Assembly: GCA_020438845.1 (NCBI GenBank)
Contig: JAGQTV010000081.1
Coordinates: 32,216-96,215, forward strand
Direction of reading: 5' to 3'
DNA: 64,000 nt
Origin: Mycobacterium sp.
GTDB taxonomy: Bacteria > Actinomycetota > Actinomycetes > Mycobacteriales > Mycobacteriaceae
Under the pieces are notes generated by a model. It did not search any database. It was not told where the DNA came from and worked only from the letters and a program-made list of their open reading frames with translations. Of this stretch, positions 28,205 to 37,308 are shown piece after piece. Made by a program: the position numbers and the translations under genes. Numbering within the stretch: the stretch's first letter is position 1; each line of letters starts with the position of its first letter.

Positions 28205-28399
28205 GACAGCACCGTAGCGTCGACGAGTCCGGCACGCTGCCGTTGCCGGATATGACGACGTCGACCGGGCCCAGCACCAGTGGACCCAGCGCGGGGACAG
28301 GCCTGACCGAGAAGCGTTGACATGTGACCACGACCACAGTTACGTTCCGTTCCCTCAGGTTTCTTTCAGGCCCAGGGTTCTTCCCGATAAGGAGACGTT

Positions 28400-29464
28400 G
28401 TGTCGACGAACGCAACCCCGGCACGGCTCGGCGCAACGGCTTTCGTGGCGGCGGCGTTCGTGTTGGGTTTGCTTGCCGGTCCGCAGACCATAGGCGTCGC
28501 AACTGCCGACACTCCGGGCTCGACGGTGGCTTCTGCCGATTCCTCGGCAGGTGTGAGCCGGTCTGCGCGGGCGGCAAGACCTGGCGTCGCGGCGGCCAAC
28601 TCCGTCGCGGGATCCCGAACTGCGTACTCGCAAGCCCCGACCCCCAAGCGGGCTCGGGCAGCGGCCGCTGCCCAACCGGCTGCCGGCATTGTGCCGGACC
28701 GGCGGATCGGCGCTGGCCAGGCGGGTTCGGTAGCCACGCAGGTGCCGGCCGGCGTCAGGACATCCCTGGCTGGCGGAGCTCCGGCCGCCGTTGCCGCACC
28801 AGCCATCGCGGTTCCCCCGCTGGACCCGACATCCACGGTTTCGACCCCGTATGGCCAGCTCGGCCAGTGGATGATCAACAAGTCCGGCAATATCGCGGAC
28901 TGGGTTGGCATTCCCCAAGACGGCAAGACGATCCTGGAAGGTATCAACATCGTCGTGGTGGACTCGGCGTCCGCCAACCCCATCCAGGCGAAGAGAAACC
29001 TCAACGCGTGGATGCGGCAGGCAGGGTTCGGCGCGTCTGCCTTCAGCAGCACCGGATACCAAGGAGTTCTGGGAACAACGACCTATGGCCAGCAGCCCGC
29101 CGGACCCAGCCAAGCGTTCCGTAACGCCTATTTCTTCCTCTCCAACAGCCATGGCAGGGTCTTCGGCCCGTACCTGAATCCGGATGGTCCCGGTTACCTG
29201 TGGATAGCTTCACTGAGCAAGGAGAACCTCGACCTGAAAAACTTCAGCCACGGCTACGACTCTTTCCAGGTCGCCCGTGCGGACCTGGTGGCCGGCATGC
29301 TCGGCGCCGGTGCCCAAGACCTCGGCACGATCTTCATGGACAACGTGTACAACGTCGGCGATTTCTCCACCGGCGACGCCAACGGTTACGCGACGGTGCT
29401 GGGGATCAACACCGTCCTCAAGACGGCGAAGGCACCGAGAGGGGCTACCAAAGCCAAGAACTGA
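28400..29464 (+). CDS. Exported protein of unknown function with Ala-rich linker
   Basis: I do not recognise this 354-residue protein. It has a signal peptide or anchor (about 10-37, ending GVATADTPG), an Ala/Arg/Pro-rich linker to about residue 145, and a compact C-terminal domain. That domain has EGINIVVVDSASANPIQAKR, NAWMRQAGFG, FFLSNSHGRVFGPYLN and IFMDNVYNVGDF. No catalytic motif is obvious. GTG 28400 lies five bases after AGGAGA. It is convergent, with six bases between, to a PE-PPE-domain hydrolase gene of similar layout. Confidence 0.7.
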   Translation: MSTNATPARLGATAFVAAAFVLGLLAGPQTIGVATADTPGSTVASADSSAGVSRSARAARPGVAAANSVAGSRTAYSQAPTPKRARAAAAAQPAAGIVPDRRIGAGQAGSVATQVPAGVRTSLAGGAPAAVAAPAIAVPPLDPTSTVSTPYGQLGQWMINKSGNIADWVGIPQDGKTILEGINIVVVDSASANPIQAKRNLNAWMRQAGFGASAFSSTGYQGVLGTTTYGQQPAGPSQAFRNAYFFLSNSHGRVFGPYLNPDGPGYLWIASLSKENLDLKNFSHGYDSFQVARADLVAGMLGAGAQDLGTIFMDNVYNVGDFSTGDANGYATVLGINTVLKTAKAPRGATKAKN

Positions 29465-29470
29465 ACGCGA

Positions 29471-30616
29471 TCAACCGGCGTTCCTGGTCGCGGCGGCTGC
29501 GCGCACGGCCTTCGCGGGCTTCGAGTTCGAGCGCCGGTTCACCCCTGCGTTGGATCCTTTGCCGAGGCCGCCGGCGGTGGCGGCAACCCGGCTGCCGGCC
29601 TTCGATGGCGACGCAGTCAACTTGGCCGCAGTGCTCGAGGCCGCCGGGACCGATCCTGATGGCTGGCCGACCGGGGTGGACACCTCGGAACCGGCGCCCG
29701 TGTCGGCGACGGCGGCGGCAACGGTGCTCACCGAGGTGTCGACCGGACTCGAACCGGCCGAACTCGCACTCGCCGCCTTGGCGTCATTCCTCGTGTATCC
29801 CTTGTCGATGATCTTCTTCAGTTTGGCTTCCTGCGACTTGAGGAAGGGGAGCATCTTCACCAGCGGCAACGTCTCGGCGGGAATGAGGTAGCTCGTGGTC
29901 ACCCCGCCCAACGCGTTGGTGGTCGAGGTGATGTTCTCTGCCGGGACGTTATCCAGATTGGACAACATGGTCGGGACATGGACCGCAACGATGCCGGCGA
30001 CTGCATTGAGGTCTGCCAGCAGGTTCAACGGTCGATCCGGGAAATCGGCAAAACCGTCGTATTCGCCCGTAACCACGGTGGTGTCGTACTCCGTGACCGG
30101 AGGCCCCTGGAACGTGTAGTCCAGAATCTTGTCGTAGCGGTTGTTGCTGCTCCAGAGATGGTTCCCGTCGGCCACAACGACGAAATTCAGCTTGCTTTTG
30201 TCCGGGGCGTCGGGGCTGGCTGCCAGTTGGCGCATGAACTCGTCGGCCACCAGTGCGCCGGCTGACAACCCGACGATTGTGACGTGTTCGCCGGGACCGA
30301 TCTTCGCGAGCGCGGCCGGGAGGGCGGCATCCAGATTCTCGACACCGATCGCGATCGAGTCACCCAGTTTCAGGCTGTTTTTGCCGGTGTACGGCCGGGC
30401 CTGCTCCGGCCAGGACACCGCGGTGCGCCCGTAGTTGAGGAATTCGCCGTGCAGGATGCCGATCATCGCGAGCTGGGTCAACTCCCCAGCGGCGAGGCCG
30501 TTCAAGAACAATGCCTGATTGGCAGCCTGGGCCGATGGCGCTCCGGAGAAGCCAAGAACCGCGGCGGAACTGGCGGATGCGACAATGATGCCGATCGATC
30601 GAGCGAAAGTACCCAT
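29471..30616 (-). CDS. Exported PE-PPE-domain alpha/beta hydrolase
   Basis: A 381-residue exported protein. A signal peptide ends near APSAQAANQ. Residues 35-270 are an alpha/beta-hydrolase (PE-PPE, PF08237-type) domain, seen free of any PE or PPE part: the nucleophile elbow is VTIVGLSAGALVADEFM, and VVTGEYDGFADFPDRPLNLL is typical of the family. The last 110 residues are a Ser/Ala/Lys-rich tail. It is probably an esterase acting on cell-wall lipids. ATG 30616 gives the proper signal peptide; an in-frame TTG lies at 30640. Confidence 0.82.
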   Translation of the reverse strand: MGTFARSIGIIVASASSAAVLGFSGAPSAQAANQALFLNGLAAGELTQLAMIGILHGEFLNYGRTAVSWPEQARPYTGKNSLKLGDSIAIGVENLDAALPAALAKIGPGEHVTIVGLSAGALVADEFMRQLAASPDAPDKSKLNFVVVADGNHLWSSNNRYDKILDYTFQGPPVTEYDTTVVTGEYDGFADFPDRPLNLLADLNAVAGIVAVHVPTMLSNLDNVPAENITSTTNALGGVTTSYLIPAETLPLVKMLPFLKSQEAKLKKIIDKGYTRNDAKAASASSAGSSPVDTSVSTVAAAVADTGAGSEVSTPVGQPSGSVPAASSTAAKLTASPSKAGSRVAATAGGLGKGSNAGVNRRSNSKPAKAVRAAAATRNAG

Positions 30617-30789
30617 GAGCGGATTCCGTTTCTCAGCCAAGTCATCAGTCTATGTTCAGCAAACTGGATGCTACAAGGATTGCCTTACTGAACGTACCGC
30701 TTTGCCTTGCACCGCTGGCTGTTCTCCGCGGGATTAACTAAGGCAGGAAACGAATCCAGAAAGTAAGCCAGCTACGACCAGGAGATCAG

Positions 30790-31725
30790 ATGAGCAAAAT
30801 CGCCAACGACGTAACAGAGCTCACCGGGGGAACTCCGCTCGTACGGTTGCGGCGAGTCACCAAGGTGTCCGTGGCTGAAGTGGTGGCGAAACTGGAGTCC
30901 CTGAATCCGGCCGCCAGCGTCAAGGACCGCATCGGAGTCGCGATGATCGACGCCGCCGAGCAGGCCGGTCGGATCGGGCCGGACACCATCATCCTGGAAC
31001 CCACCAGCGGCAACACCGGCATCGCCTTGGCCATGGTGTGCGCGGCCCGCGGCTACCGGTGCACCCTGACCATGCCGGAGACCATGAGCCGGGAGCGACG
31101 GATGCTGTTGCGGGCATATGGCGCTGAGTTGATCCTCACCCCCGGCCCGGAAGGGATGGCGGGGGCCATCGCCAAGGCTGAGGAACTGGCAGCCACCGAC
31201 TCCCGGTACTTCATCCCGCAGCAGTTCGAGAACCCGGCCAACCCCGCGGTCCACCGAGCCACGACCGCGGAGGAGATCTGGGCAGACACCGACGGTGGCG
31301 TCGACATCCTGGTGGCCGGAGTCGGCACCGGGGGCACTTTGACCGGCGTGGGTGGAGTGCTCAAAGAGCGCAAGCCCGCGGTGCGGGTTATCGCCGTCGA
31401 GCCCGCCGCCTCACCGGTGCTCTCCGGCGGCCAGAAGGGCCCGCACCTGATCCAGGGAATCGGCGCCGGATTCGTTCCGGAGGTGCTCAACACCGATCTG
31501 GTCGACGAAGTCATCCCGGTCGGCAACGAGGAAGCCCTCGAGATGGCCCGCCGACTGGCCCGCGAGGAGGGTCTGCTCGTCGGCATCTCCTCCGGCGCAG
31601 CAACCTGGGCCGCACTCCAGGTGGCGCGTCGGCCCGAGAACGCCGGCAAACTCATCGTGGTGATCCTGCCCAGCTTCGGCGAGCGCTATCTGAGCACCGC
31701 CCTCTTCGCTGACCTGGCCGACTGA
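30790..31725 (+). CDS. cysK: O-acetylserine sulfhydrylase (cysteine synthase A)
   Basis: A 311-residue PLP enzyme that makes cysteine from O-acetylserine and sulfide. The PLP Lys lies in [13 protein letters not shown], the substrate loop is [13 protein letters not shown] and the PLP phosphate loop is [11 protein letters not shown]. Length and motifs match M. tuberculosis CysK1. The ATG follows AGGAGATC. The gene is two bases from cysE, and the two enzymes form the cysteine synthase complex. Confidence 0.96.
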   Translation: MSKIANDVTELTGGTPLVRLRRVTKVSVAEVVAKLESLNPAASVKDRIGVAMIDAAEQAGRIGPDTIILEPTSGNTGIALAMVCAARGYRCTLTMPETMSRERRMLLRAYGAELILTPGPEGMAGAIAKAEELAATDSRYFIPQQFENPANPAVHRATTAEEIWADTDGGVDILVAGVGTGGTLTGVGGVLKERKPAVRVIAVEPAASPVLSGGQKGPHLIQGIGAGFVPEVLNTDLVDEVIPVGNEEALEMARRLAREEGLLVGISSGAATWAALQVARRPENAGKLIVVILPSFGERYLSTALFADLAD

Positions 31726-31727
31726 TC

Positions 31728-32423
31728 ATGCTTTCGGACATCCGGCGCGACGTGCAGTCGGTCAGGGAACGCGATCCGGCAGCCCGGTCGGCCGCGGAGG
31801 TCGTGTTCTGCTATCCGGGCCTGCACGCGGTCTGGGGCCACCGGGTAACGCACTGGCTGTGGCAGCACCATGCCAAGTTGGCCGCCCGGTTCCTCGCCGA
31901 GATCGTGCGCAAGCTGACCGGGGTGGAGATCCACCCCGGTGCGGTTCTGGGTCGCGGCGTGTTCATCGACCACGCAACCGGTGTGGTGATCGGTGAGACC
32001 ACCGAGATCGGCGACAACGTGACCATCTACCAGGGAGTGACGCTGGGGGGAACCAGTCTGGAGCCGGGCAAGCGCCACCCCACCATCGGGGACAACGTCA
32101 CTGTCGGCGCAGGCGCAAAGGTTTTGGGCGCCATCACCATTGGCGCCAACAGCCAGATCGGCGCCAACTCCGTCGTCATCAAACCGGTGCCACCGGATTC
32201 AGTGGTGGTCGGAGTCCCCGGGCAGATCGTCGACCGGGGAATCGAACACGGCCATCCCACACGGGCGGCTCAATTCAAATTGCCCGACCCCCTGGGGGTG
32301 AGCCTGAAATCCCTGCTGACCCGTGTGGCAAGACTGGAAACGCAGACCAACGGCCCACAAGCCGACCCCGTTATCCGACCGCCGGAGGCCGGGGTCTGGC
32401 ATGGCGACGACTTCTCCATCTAG
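31728..32423 (+). CDS. cysE: Serine O-acetyltransferase
   Basis: A 231-residue left-handed beta-helix acetyltransferase that makes O-acetylserine from serine and acetyl-CoA. Catalytic His residues are seen in [12 protein letters not shown] and [13 protein letters not shown], and hexapeptide repeats run from about residue 65 to 165. The C-terminal extension beyond residue 180 is longer than the short tail that docks in CysK. It starts two bases after the cysK stop, in one operon. Confidence 0.95.
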   Translation: MLSDIRRDVQSVRERDPAARSAAEVVFCYPGLHAVWGHRVTHWLWQHHAKLAARFLAEIVRKLTGVEIHPGAVLGRGVFIDHATGVVIGETTEIGDNVTIYQGVTLGGTSLEPGKRHPTIGDNVTVGAGAKVLGAITIGANSQIGANSVVIKPVPPDSVVVGVPGQIVDRGIEHGHPTRAAQFKLPDPLGVSLKSLLTRVARLETQTNGPQADPVIRPPEAGVWHGDDFSI

Positions 32424-32482
32424 AACACTTGCGCTACAAATTGGTGCATCAGATAGGTTTCCGACCCGCTTAGACTCGGAAC

Positions 32483-32842
32483 ATGCCCTCCCGGGATCCA
32501 TTCGAGTTGTGCCTGCGATTACGTTCCACGGCAGCGGATTCCATCACCGATTCGATGCAATTCCTCGCCGGGGACGATCGGGCCCCGACGGCAGACGAAG
32601 CGGCGGGCCGCTGGATCGAAGCCGCCGAACTCTGGGAGGACGCCTTGGGTCTGCTCGCGCGGCAGATCAGCGTTCCCGAGGACATGCCCTGGCTGGAAAG
32701 GGCCGCGGTCTCTCGCGGCGCCGGTCAACTCGACGTCACTGCCCTGGCCGAACTTCTCCGTTCGACAGCGATCGCAGCGCAGACCGGTGCTGATCGGATT
32801 CGCGAGGCCAGGCTGGCGGTGTTGACGGCCCTGAGCGCATAG
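32483..32842 (+). CDS. Conserved small protein of unknown function
   Basis: A 119-residue, mostly helical cytoplasmic protein that I do not recognise. It starts MPSRDPFELCLRLRSTAA and has no signal peptide or membrane helix. Codon use is normal for the window (GC-rich third positions). It lies 59 bases after cysE on the same strand and is convergent with glnQ. A role in cysteine metabolism would be a guess from position only. Confidence 0.6.
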   Translation: MPSRDPFELCLRLRSTAADSITDSMQFLAGDDRAPTADEAAGRWIEAAELWEDALGLLARQISVPEDMPWLERAAVSRGAGQLDVTALAELLRSTAIAAQTGADRIREARLAVLTALSA

Positions 32843-32864
32843 CGCTCGCCGGCCTTCGAGCCGA

Positions 32865-33611
32865 TTAGAGCAACTGGGAGAGGAACCGCTGCAGCCGCTC
32901 GGTCTCAGCGGCGGTGAAAATCTGTTCCGGACAACCGGATTCCACAACGACGCCACGGTCCATGAAGACCACTGAGTCAGCCGAAGACCGGGCGAAACCC
33001 ATCTCGTGAGTCACGACCACCATGGTCATGCCGTCGGCACCGAGTTCCCCTATCAACGTGAGGATTCCCTTGACCAGTTCGGGATCCAGCGCCGAGGTGG
33101 CCTCGTCGAAGAACATGACCTCTGGCTGCATAGTTAGTGCACGGGCAATCGCAACCCGCTGCTGCTGGCCACCGGAAAGCGTCGAAGGCCGCACTGCGGC
33201 CTTGTGCCGCAATCCCACCCGGTCCAGCTGGGCCAGTGCGAGTTCGCGGGCCTGGTCGGCCGAGAACCCCTTGAGCTTGCGGGGCGCCAGCGTGATGTTG
33301 TCCACAACGCTCTTGTGCGGGAAGAGGTTGAAGTTCTGGAACACCATGCCGATGCGCTGGCGCAGTCGGTCCGGATCGTCCCGAAGGACCGAGCGACCGT
33401 CGAGCAGGATGTCTCCCCGGTCGGGCTCATAAAGCCGGTTGAGACAGCGCAACAGAGTCGACTTGCCCGATCCGGACGGCCCGATGACTGCTGTTGTTGT
33501 TCCGGCAGGGACGTCTAGTTCCACTCCCCGCAGGATGGCGTTGGATCCCAGGGAGAGATGAAGATCCAACGCACTCAACGAGACCGGCTGCGGACGCTGG
33601 TGGGCTGCCAT
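32865..33611 (-). CDS. glnQ: Amino-acid ABC transporter ATPase (GlnQ type)
   Basis: A 248-residue ABC ATPase of the polar amino-acid family: Walker A VIGPSGSGKSTLLRCL, signature TLSGGQQQRVAIARAL, Walker B VMFFDEATSALDPEL and the H-loop VVVTHEMGFARS. It powers uptake by the fused binding protein/permease encoded upstream. ATG 33611 shares one base with the upstream stop (TGATG) and is seven bases after AGGAGA. The next GTG (33614) is also possible. The pair forms a complete importer, probably for glutamine, glutamate or a similar amino acid. Confidence 0.9.
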   Translation of the reverse strand: MAAHQRPQPVSLSALDLHLSLGSNAILRGVELDVPAGTTTAVIGPSGSGKSTLLRCLNRLYEPDRGDILLDGRSVLRDDPDRLRQRIGMVFQNFNLFPHKSVVDNITLAPRKLKGFSADQARELALAQLDRVGLRHKAAVRPSTLSGGQQQRVAIARALTMQPEVMFFDEATSALDPELVKGILTLIGELGADGMTMVVVTHEMGFARSSADSVVFMDRGVVVESGCPEQIFTAAETERLQRFLSQLL

Positions 33612-35392
33612 CACACCATCTCCTGACTGGCCGCCACGTCCAGCGGATCCTCCTCGGCTGGGGGCCGTCCGTGCCGCAATCGGTGATCGACCAGGTTGAC
33701 CAGATGAGTCAGCGGGATGGTGAGAGCCAGATAGAACAATCCAGCCGCCACCAGCGGAGACAGGTTCCCGGTCTGGGCGTTCAGATCTCGTCCGACCTGA
33801 AACAGTTCGCGTTGACTGGCCACCAGCCCGAGGAAATACACCAGGGAGGAGGCCTTGAGCAGCGAAATGAACTGGTTCATCAGTGCCGGCAGAACCCGCC
33901 GCACACCCTGCGGAATAACCACGAGGCGCATCGAGGAGGAGTAACTGAACCCGAGGGCGCGGGACGCCTCAAGCTGTCCGGTTTCCACACTCTGTATTCC
34001 GGATCGGAAGATCTCCCCGATGTAGGCCGCCGCCATCAACCCGAGTGCAGCAATACCGAGCGGGAAAGGGTTATTACCGGTGAGCGGACCGACAATCGGG
34101 CCGATGCCGAGGCCGATGATGAGGATGATGACCACTTCGGGCAGGCCTCGAAAGATATCGGTGTAGATCCGGGCTGGAACCCGCAGCCACGCCGAGTGCG
34201 AAATCCCTGCCACGGCCAGCACCAAGCCCAGCAGAAGCCCGATGACGCCGGCGCTGATGGTCAGAATCAGGGTGTTGGGCAGCCCGGTTTTGAACAGGTC
34301 GGGGATTGCCTGCTTGTACAAACTCCAGTCCAGGAACGACTCTCGCAACTGAGTGAGCACCGATTTGCTCACGACCGGGGCGGGCGCTGCGTCGTGCCGA
34401 TCGGCGGCGATGGCCGCGAAGTCCGGAAGCTGGGGCAGCGGAGCCGCCTTCGACCCCGGTTTCCAGCCCGGGGGCAGCGCGCGGGGAACCCAGTCCGAAT
34501 AGAGTCGCGACCAGGTCCCGTCGGCGATGACCGCATCGAGGCCGGAATTGAGCGCGTCGATCAGCGGGCGGTTCTCTTGGGCGACAGCGTAGGCGACGAA
34601 ATTATCCAGGCTGAAGGTGTTTTCGACGATCGTCGCCGGGTCGCCCGGCCGGACCGTGCCGCGGGCCTGCTGGGAGGGCGCAACCCAGGCATCAATCTGC
34701 CGGGTCTTGAGGCTGGCGTAAACGGTGTTGTAGTCGGGGAACTTCACCGGCTGCAAACCGAGGGTGTCCACGACATAGGCTTCCTGCACGGTGCCCTGCA
34801 CCACGCCGATCCGCTGCCCGGCCCGCAACTTGTCGAATCCAGTGATCGCGGAGCCGGACGGCACCACCAGTGAGAAGTAGCCGAAGTCGTAGCCGTTGGT
34901 GAATCCGACTGTGCGCCTGCGAGCTTCGGTGGTGGTAATGGACGACGAACCGACATCGAACCGTCGTCCGGCGACCTGGGCGAGCAGCCCGGAGAAGTCG
35001 GTTCCGACGAATTGAACACGCAGGCCGATCTTCTCGGCGATCGCCCTGAGCAGTTCGTTGTCGAATCCGGTGAACTCGCCCTGCGAGTTGATGCAGATGC
35101 TGGGGGGCGCGTCCGAGAGCGTGCCCACCGTCAGCGTTCCCGGGGTGATCAGGTTCAGCCGATCAACGTCGACGGCGCTCAGGGGTTGGGTGGTTGTGGT
35201 GGTGTACTTGTCGTCTTTCGGCCCGGCCGCTGCCGCCGCGAGATTGGTGGGCAGCGCACTGGCCGACTGTTCACCCGGCGGGGCGCACTGATCGGCGTGG
35301 GCTGTCGGCGGTACCACCGCCAGCAATCCGACGGCAAGCAGCAGAACCACGCTCAGACAAAGTCGGCGAAGGCTGCCCCACACAGAGAACAT
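33611..35392 (-). CDS. Fused substrate-binding protein and permease of amino-acid ABC importer
   Basis: A 593-residue fusion. A signal peptide or anchor (about 8-33, ending TAHADQ) is followed by an SBP_bac_3 domain (about 80-320; TVGTLSDAPPSICINSQGEF, TDFSGLLAQVAGRRFDVGSS). The C-terminal part (about 370-575) is a HisM/GlnP-type permease with EAA-loop ASRALGFSYSSSMRLVVIPQ. Such SBP-permease fusions import polar amino acids. The ATG at 35392 lies in the left copy of a 20-base tandem duplication, so the start region is present twice. Confidence 0.9.
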   Translation of the reverse strand: MFSVWGSLRRLCLSVVLLLAVGLLAVVPPTAHADQCAPPGEQSASALPTNLAAAAAGPKDDKYTTTTTQPLSAVDVDRLNLITPGTLTVGTLSDAPPSICINSQGEFTGFDNELLRAIAEKIGLRVQFVGTDFSGLLAQVAGRRFDVGSSSITTTEARRRTVGFTNGYDFGYFSLVVPSGSAITGFDKLRAGQRIGVVQGTVQEAYVVDTLGLQPVKFPDYNTVYASLKTRQIDAWVAPSQQARGTVRPGDPATIVENTFSLDNFVAYAVAQENRPLIDALNSGLDAVIADGTWSRLYSDWVPRALPPGWKPGSKAAPLPQLPDFAAIAADRHDAAPAPVVSKSVLTQLRESFLDWSLYKQAIPDLFKTGLPNTLILTISAGVIGLLLGLVLAVAGISHSAWLRVPARIYTDIFRGLPEVVIILIIGLGIGPIVGPLTGNNPFPLGIAALGLMAAAYIGEIFRSGIQSVETGQLEASRALGFSYSSSMRLVVIPQGVRRVLPALMNQFISLLKASSLVYFLGLVASQRELFQVGRDLNAQTGNLSPLVAAGLFYLALTIPLTHLVNLVDHRLRHGRPPAEEDPLDVAASQEMV

Positions 35393-35426
35393 CCCCGCAC
35401 CTTAGGGAACATCCCCGCACCTTAGG
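35387..35426. repeat. Perfect 20-bp tandem duplication over the start codon
   Basis: The unit gaacatccccgcaccttagg occurs at 35387-35406 and 35407-35426 without mismatch. Each copy holds, on the minus strand, the GCGGGG stretch and an ATG. The copy nearer the gene supplies the start of the importer fusion. The other opens a 19-codon frame that overlaps it out of frame. Confidence 0.95.
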
Positions 35427-35493
35427 GTGAAACGACCAGAAGCCGCAGGTTTCTTGGCCGGAGGGTTCGCCGGCCCGTTTGCGGTCCCCGCGC

Positions 35494-37107
35494 TTACTGC
35501 GGTCGCCAGACCGGATCGTTGACCCGGTACAGGCGCCAGTTCGGCTGTCCGTCACCGTCATTGGGAACTTCGAGTTCCAGAGTGGCGATGTCGGCGCCGT
35601 TGTCGTAAAGCGTCGGATATCTTTTGTTCAGCGTGTCGGACGTCCCGCGCCCGACGGGTGGTACCGCCAGGAGGTACTTGGCCCCGCGCATTGACGGGTC
35701 GTTGAGAATTCGGACGAAGTCGGGATCGGAAGGCAGAACGAACATCTTCGGTTTGCGGGACGCCGCCACAATGGCGAAGCCGTACACCGTGTCGGCCACC
35801 ACCGAACTCTCCGGCAGATTCAGGTCGTCCAGATAGCCGGCGATGGCCCTTTCGGTGGAGAACGTCCGCGCGATGCGGTGTTCGTCGGCCTTCTTGACGC
35901 TGATGCTGTCCGGTGCGGGGTTGAGTACCGCCGCGAGTGCATATTCCTGTGGCGCGTAGCGCGGCAGACTCATCCCCCACGCTGCCGACACGGCGCAGAG
36001 CGCGAACGCTACGGCGACGCCGGCGTAGCCGCGGCGGGTCCTCGTCGACGGGATCGCGTTGTCGGGCGGCGCGTTCCGTCCGCGGCGGATCGGCGCAACG
36101 AAGACGCCGTCCGGAACGGCCAGCAGCGAAAGAGCGGCGGCGAACGGAACGACGATGATGTAGAAGCGGAGGAAGGCGAAAGTCCCACCTGCAGCGTAGG
36201 TGAGCGATTGAAAGGCCAGGGCGGCACCGAAGATCACTACGGGCGGTACCAGCATCGCTGCCTTCGGGCGCCGCCACCGGAGGAAGCCCGCCCACGCACC
36301 GATCCCGATCAGTGTCGGGGCCAGCAGCAGCGTGCAGGTGGCTGCGAAGGCCAATCCGTGTAACGCGCCAGGATGCGTCGCACCCCACTGTGCGAGGATC
36401 GCCTTGTTCCCGTACTCCGAGGTGAACTGCGCGAAAGCCTCCCCCGTAATCAGCCAACTTGCGATCGCCCATCCGGCGAAGGCAACCGAGCCCGGCGCAC
36501 TGATGACGATGACGTCGAGCATTGCGCGCCGAACCCTCGGGGATCGTGGCGCACGCCGGTAGGTGGTCACCCCCACGACCGCTCCCGCGGCGCCGATACA
36601 TGCGAGCGCGTCGTACCTGGTCAAGTAGGCCAGCCCCATGGCTATGCCGCCGGCGACGATCAGGTGGTGCACATCATCGTCGACCATCCAGAGAATGAGT
36701 CGCCGCACCGCCCAGGTCATGAAGAAGACGAACGGCGCCTCGCTCATCCCGTTGGATCCGTAGAACACGATCATCGGGTGCACTGCAAACAAAGCTGCGA
36801 TGGTGAGGCTGTACCACCGGGGCAGGCCCCGGTCGATACCCATGGACAGGATCTGGACCACCGCGCCGGCCATGAAGAGTGCCGACATGATGCTGGCCGA
36901 AAATGCCCGCACAGACAACGCCGGCCACAGCGGGCTCAGGGCGATCATCGGGAGCTGAGCCGTGGCGGTCAGCGGTGAGAAGATGAAACCGATTGCCGCC
37001 AGGTGGGGGTCGCGGCTGAACAGCACGCTCTGCGCAGCAACAACCCGGGATAGCGCGTCACCGAGGATGAACCCGTTGCGAACTTGCAGCCAATAGCCCA
37101 CTGCCAC
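35494..37107 (-). CDS. GT-C-type membrane glycosyltransferase-like protein
   Basis: A 537-residue polytopic membrane protein with about ten helices and a C-terminal outside domain of about 150 residues. The N-terminal pattern NGFILGDALSRVVAAQSVLF, with its Asp after the first helix, and GSNGMSEAPFVFFMTWAVR resemble GT-C (GT39/ArnT-like) transferases that use lipid-phosphate sugars. The most upstream start in frame is GTG 37107, because a TAG lies at 37138-37140. This leaves only about 15 residues before the conserved Asp, so the usual first helix seems to be missing. It may be N-terminally truncated. Confidence 0.7.
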   Translation of the reverse strand: MAVGYWLQVRNGFILGDALSRVVAAQSVLFSRDPHLAAIGFIFSPLTATAQLPMIALSPLWPALSVRAFSASIMSALFMAGAVVQILSMGIDRGLPRWYSLTIAALFAVHPMIVFYGSNGMSEAPFVFFMTWAVRRLILWMVDDDVHHLIVAGGIAMGLAYLTRYDALACIGAAGAVVGVTTYRRAPRSPRVRRAMLDVIVISAPGSVAFAGWAIASWLITGEAFAQFTSEYGNKAILAQWGATHPGALHGLAFAATCTLLLAPTLIGIGAWAGFLRWRRPKAAMLVPPVVIFGAALAFQSLTYAAGGTFAFLRFYIIVVPFAAALSLLAVPDGVFVAPIRRGRNAPPDNAIPSTRTRRGYAGVAVAFALCAVSAAWGMSLPRYAPQEYALAAVLNPAPDSISVKKADEHRIARTFSTERAIAGYLDDLNLPESSVVADTVYGFAIVAASRKPKMFVLPSDPDFVRILNDPSMRGAKYLLAVPPVGRGTSDTLNKRYPTLYDNGADIATLELEVPNDGDGQPNWRLYRVNDPVWRPQ

Positions 37108-37308
37108 GGTGTATGAATCGATGGAGCGAATTGAGAGCTAGCCCGAGAGGCCTCACACCTTGCTCGCGTACCGGGGAGCAACTCCAGACGGGAGCCCGAC
37201 CAGTTCTCAACACACCACAGCAAACTTCAAAGGGCTTCTGTTGCATATCGCACGGGCTAGCATCTCACCATGAGACGTTCCTCTCAGGAACTGCCGAGGG
37301 GGTTGACG

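Noticed and set aside
37302-37307. TTGACG as a -35 hexamer
   Set aside because: It lies directly before the ATG at 37309, between the ribosome binding site and the start, so it cannot serve this gene.
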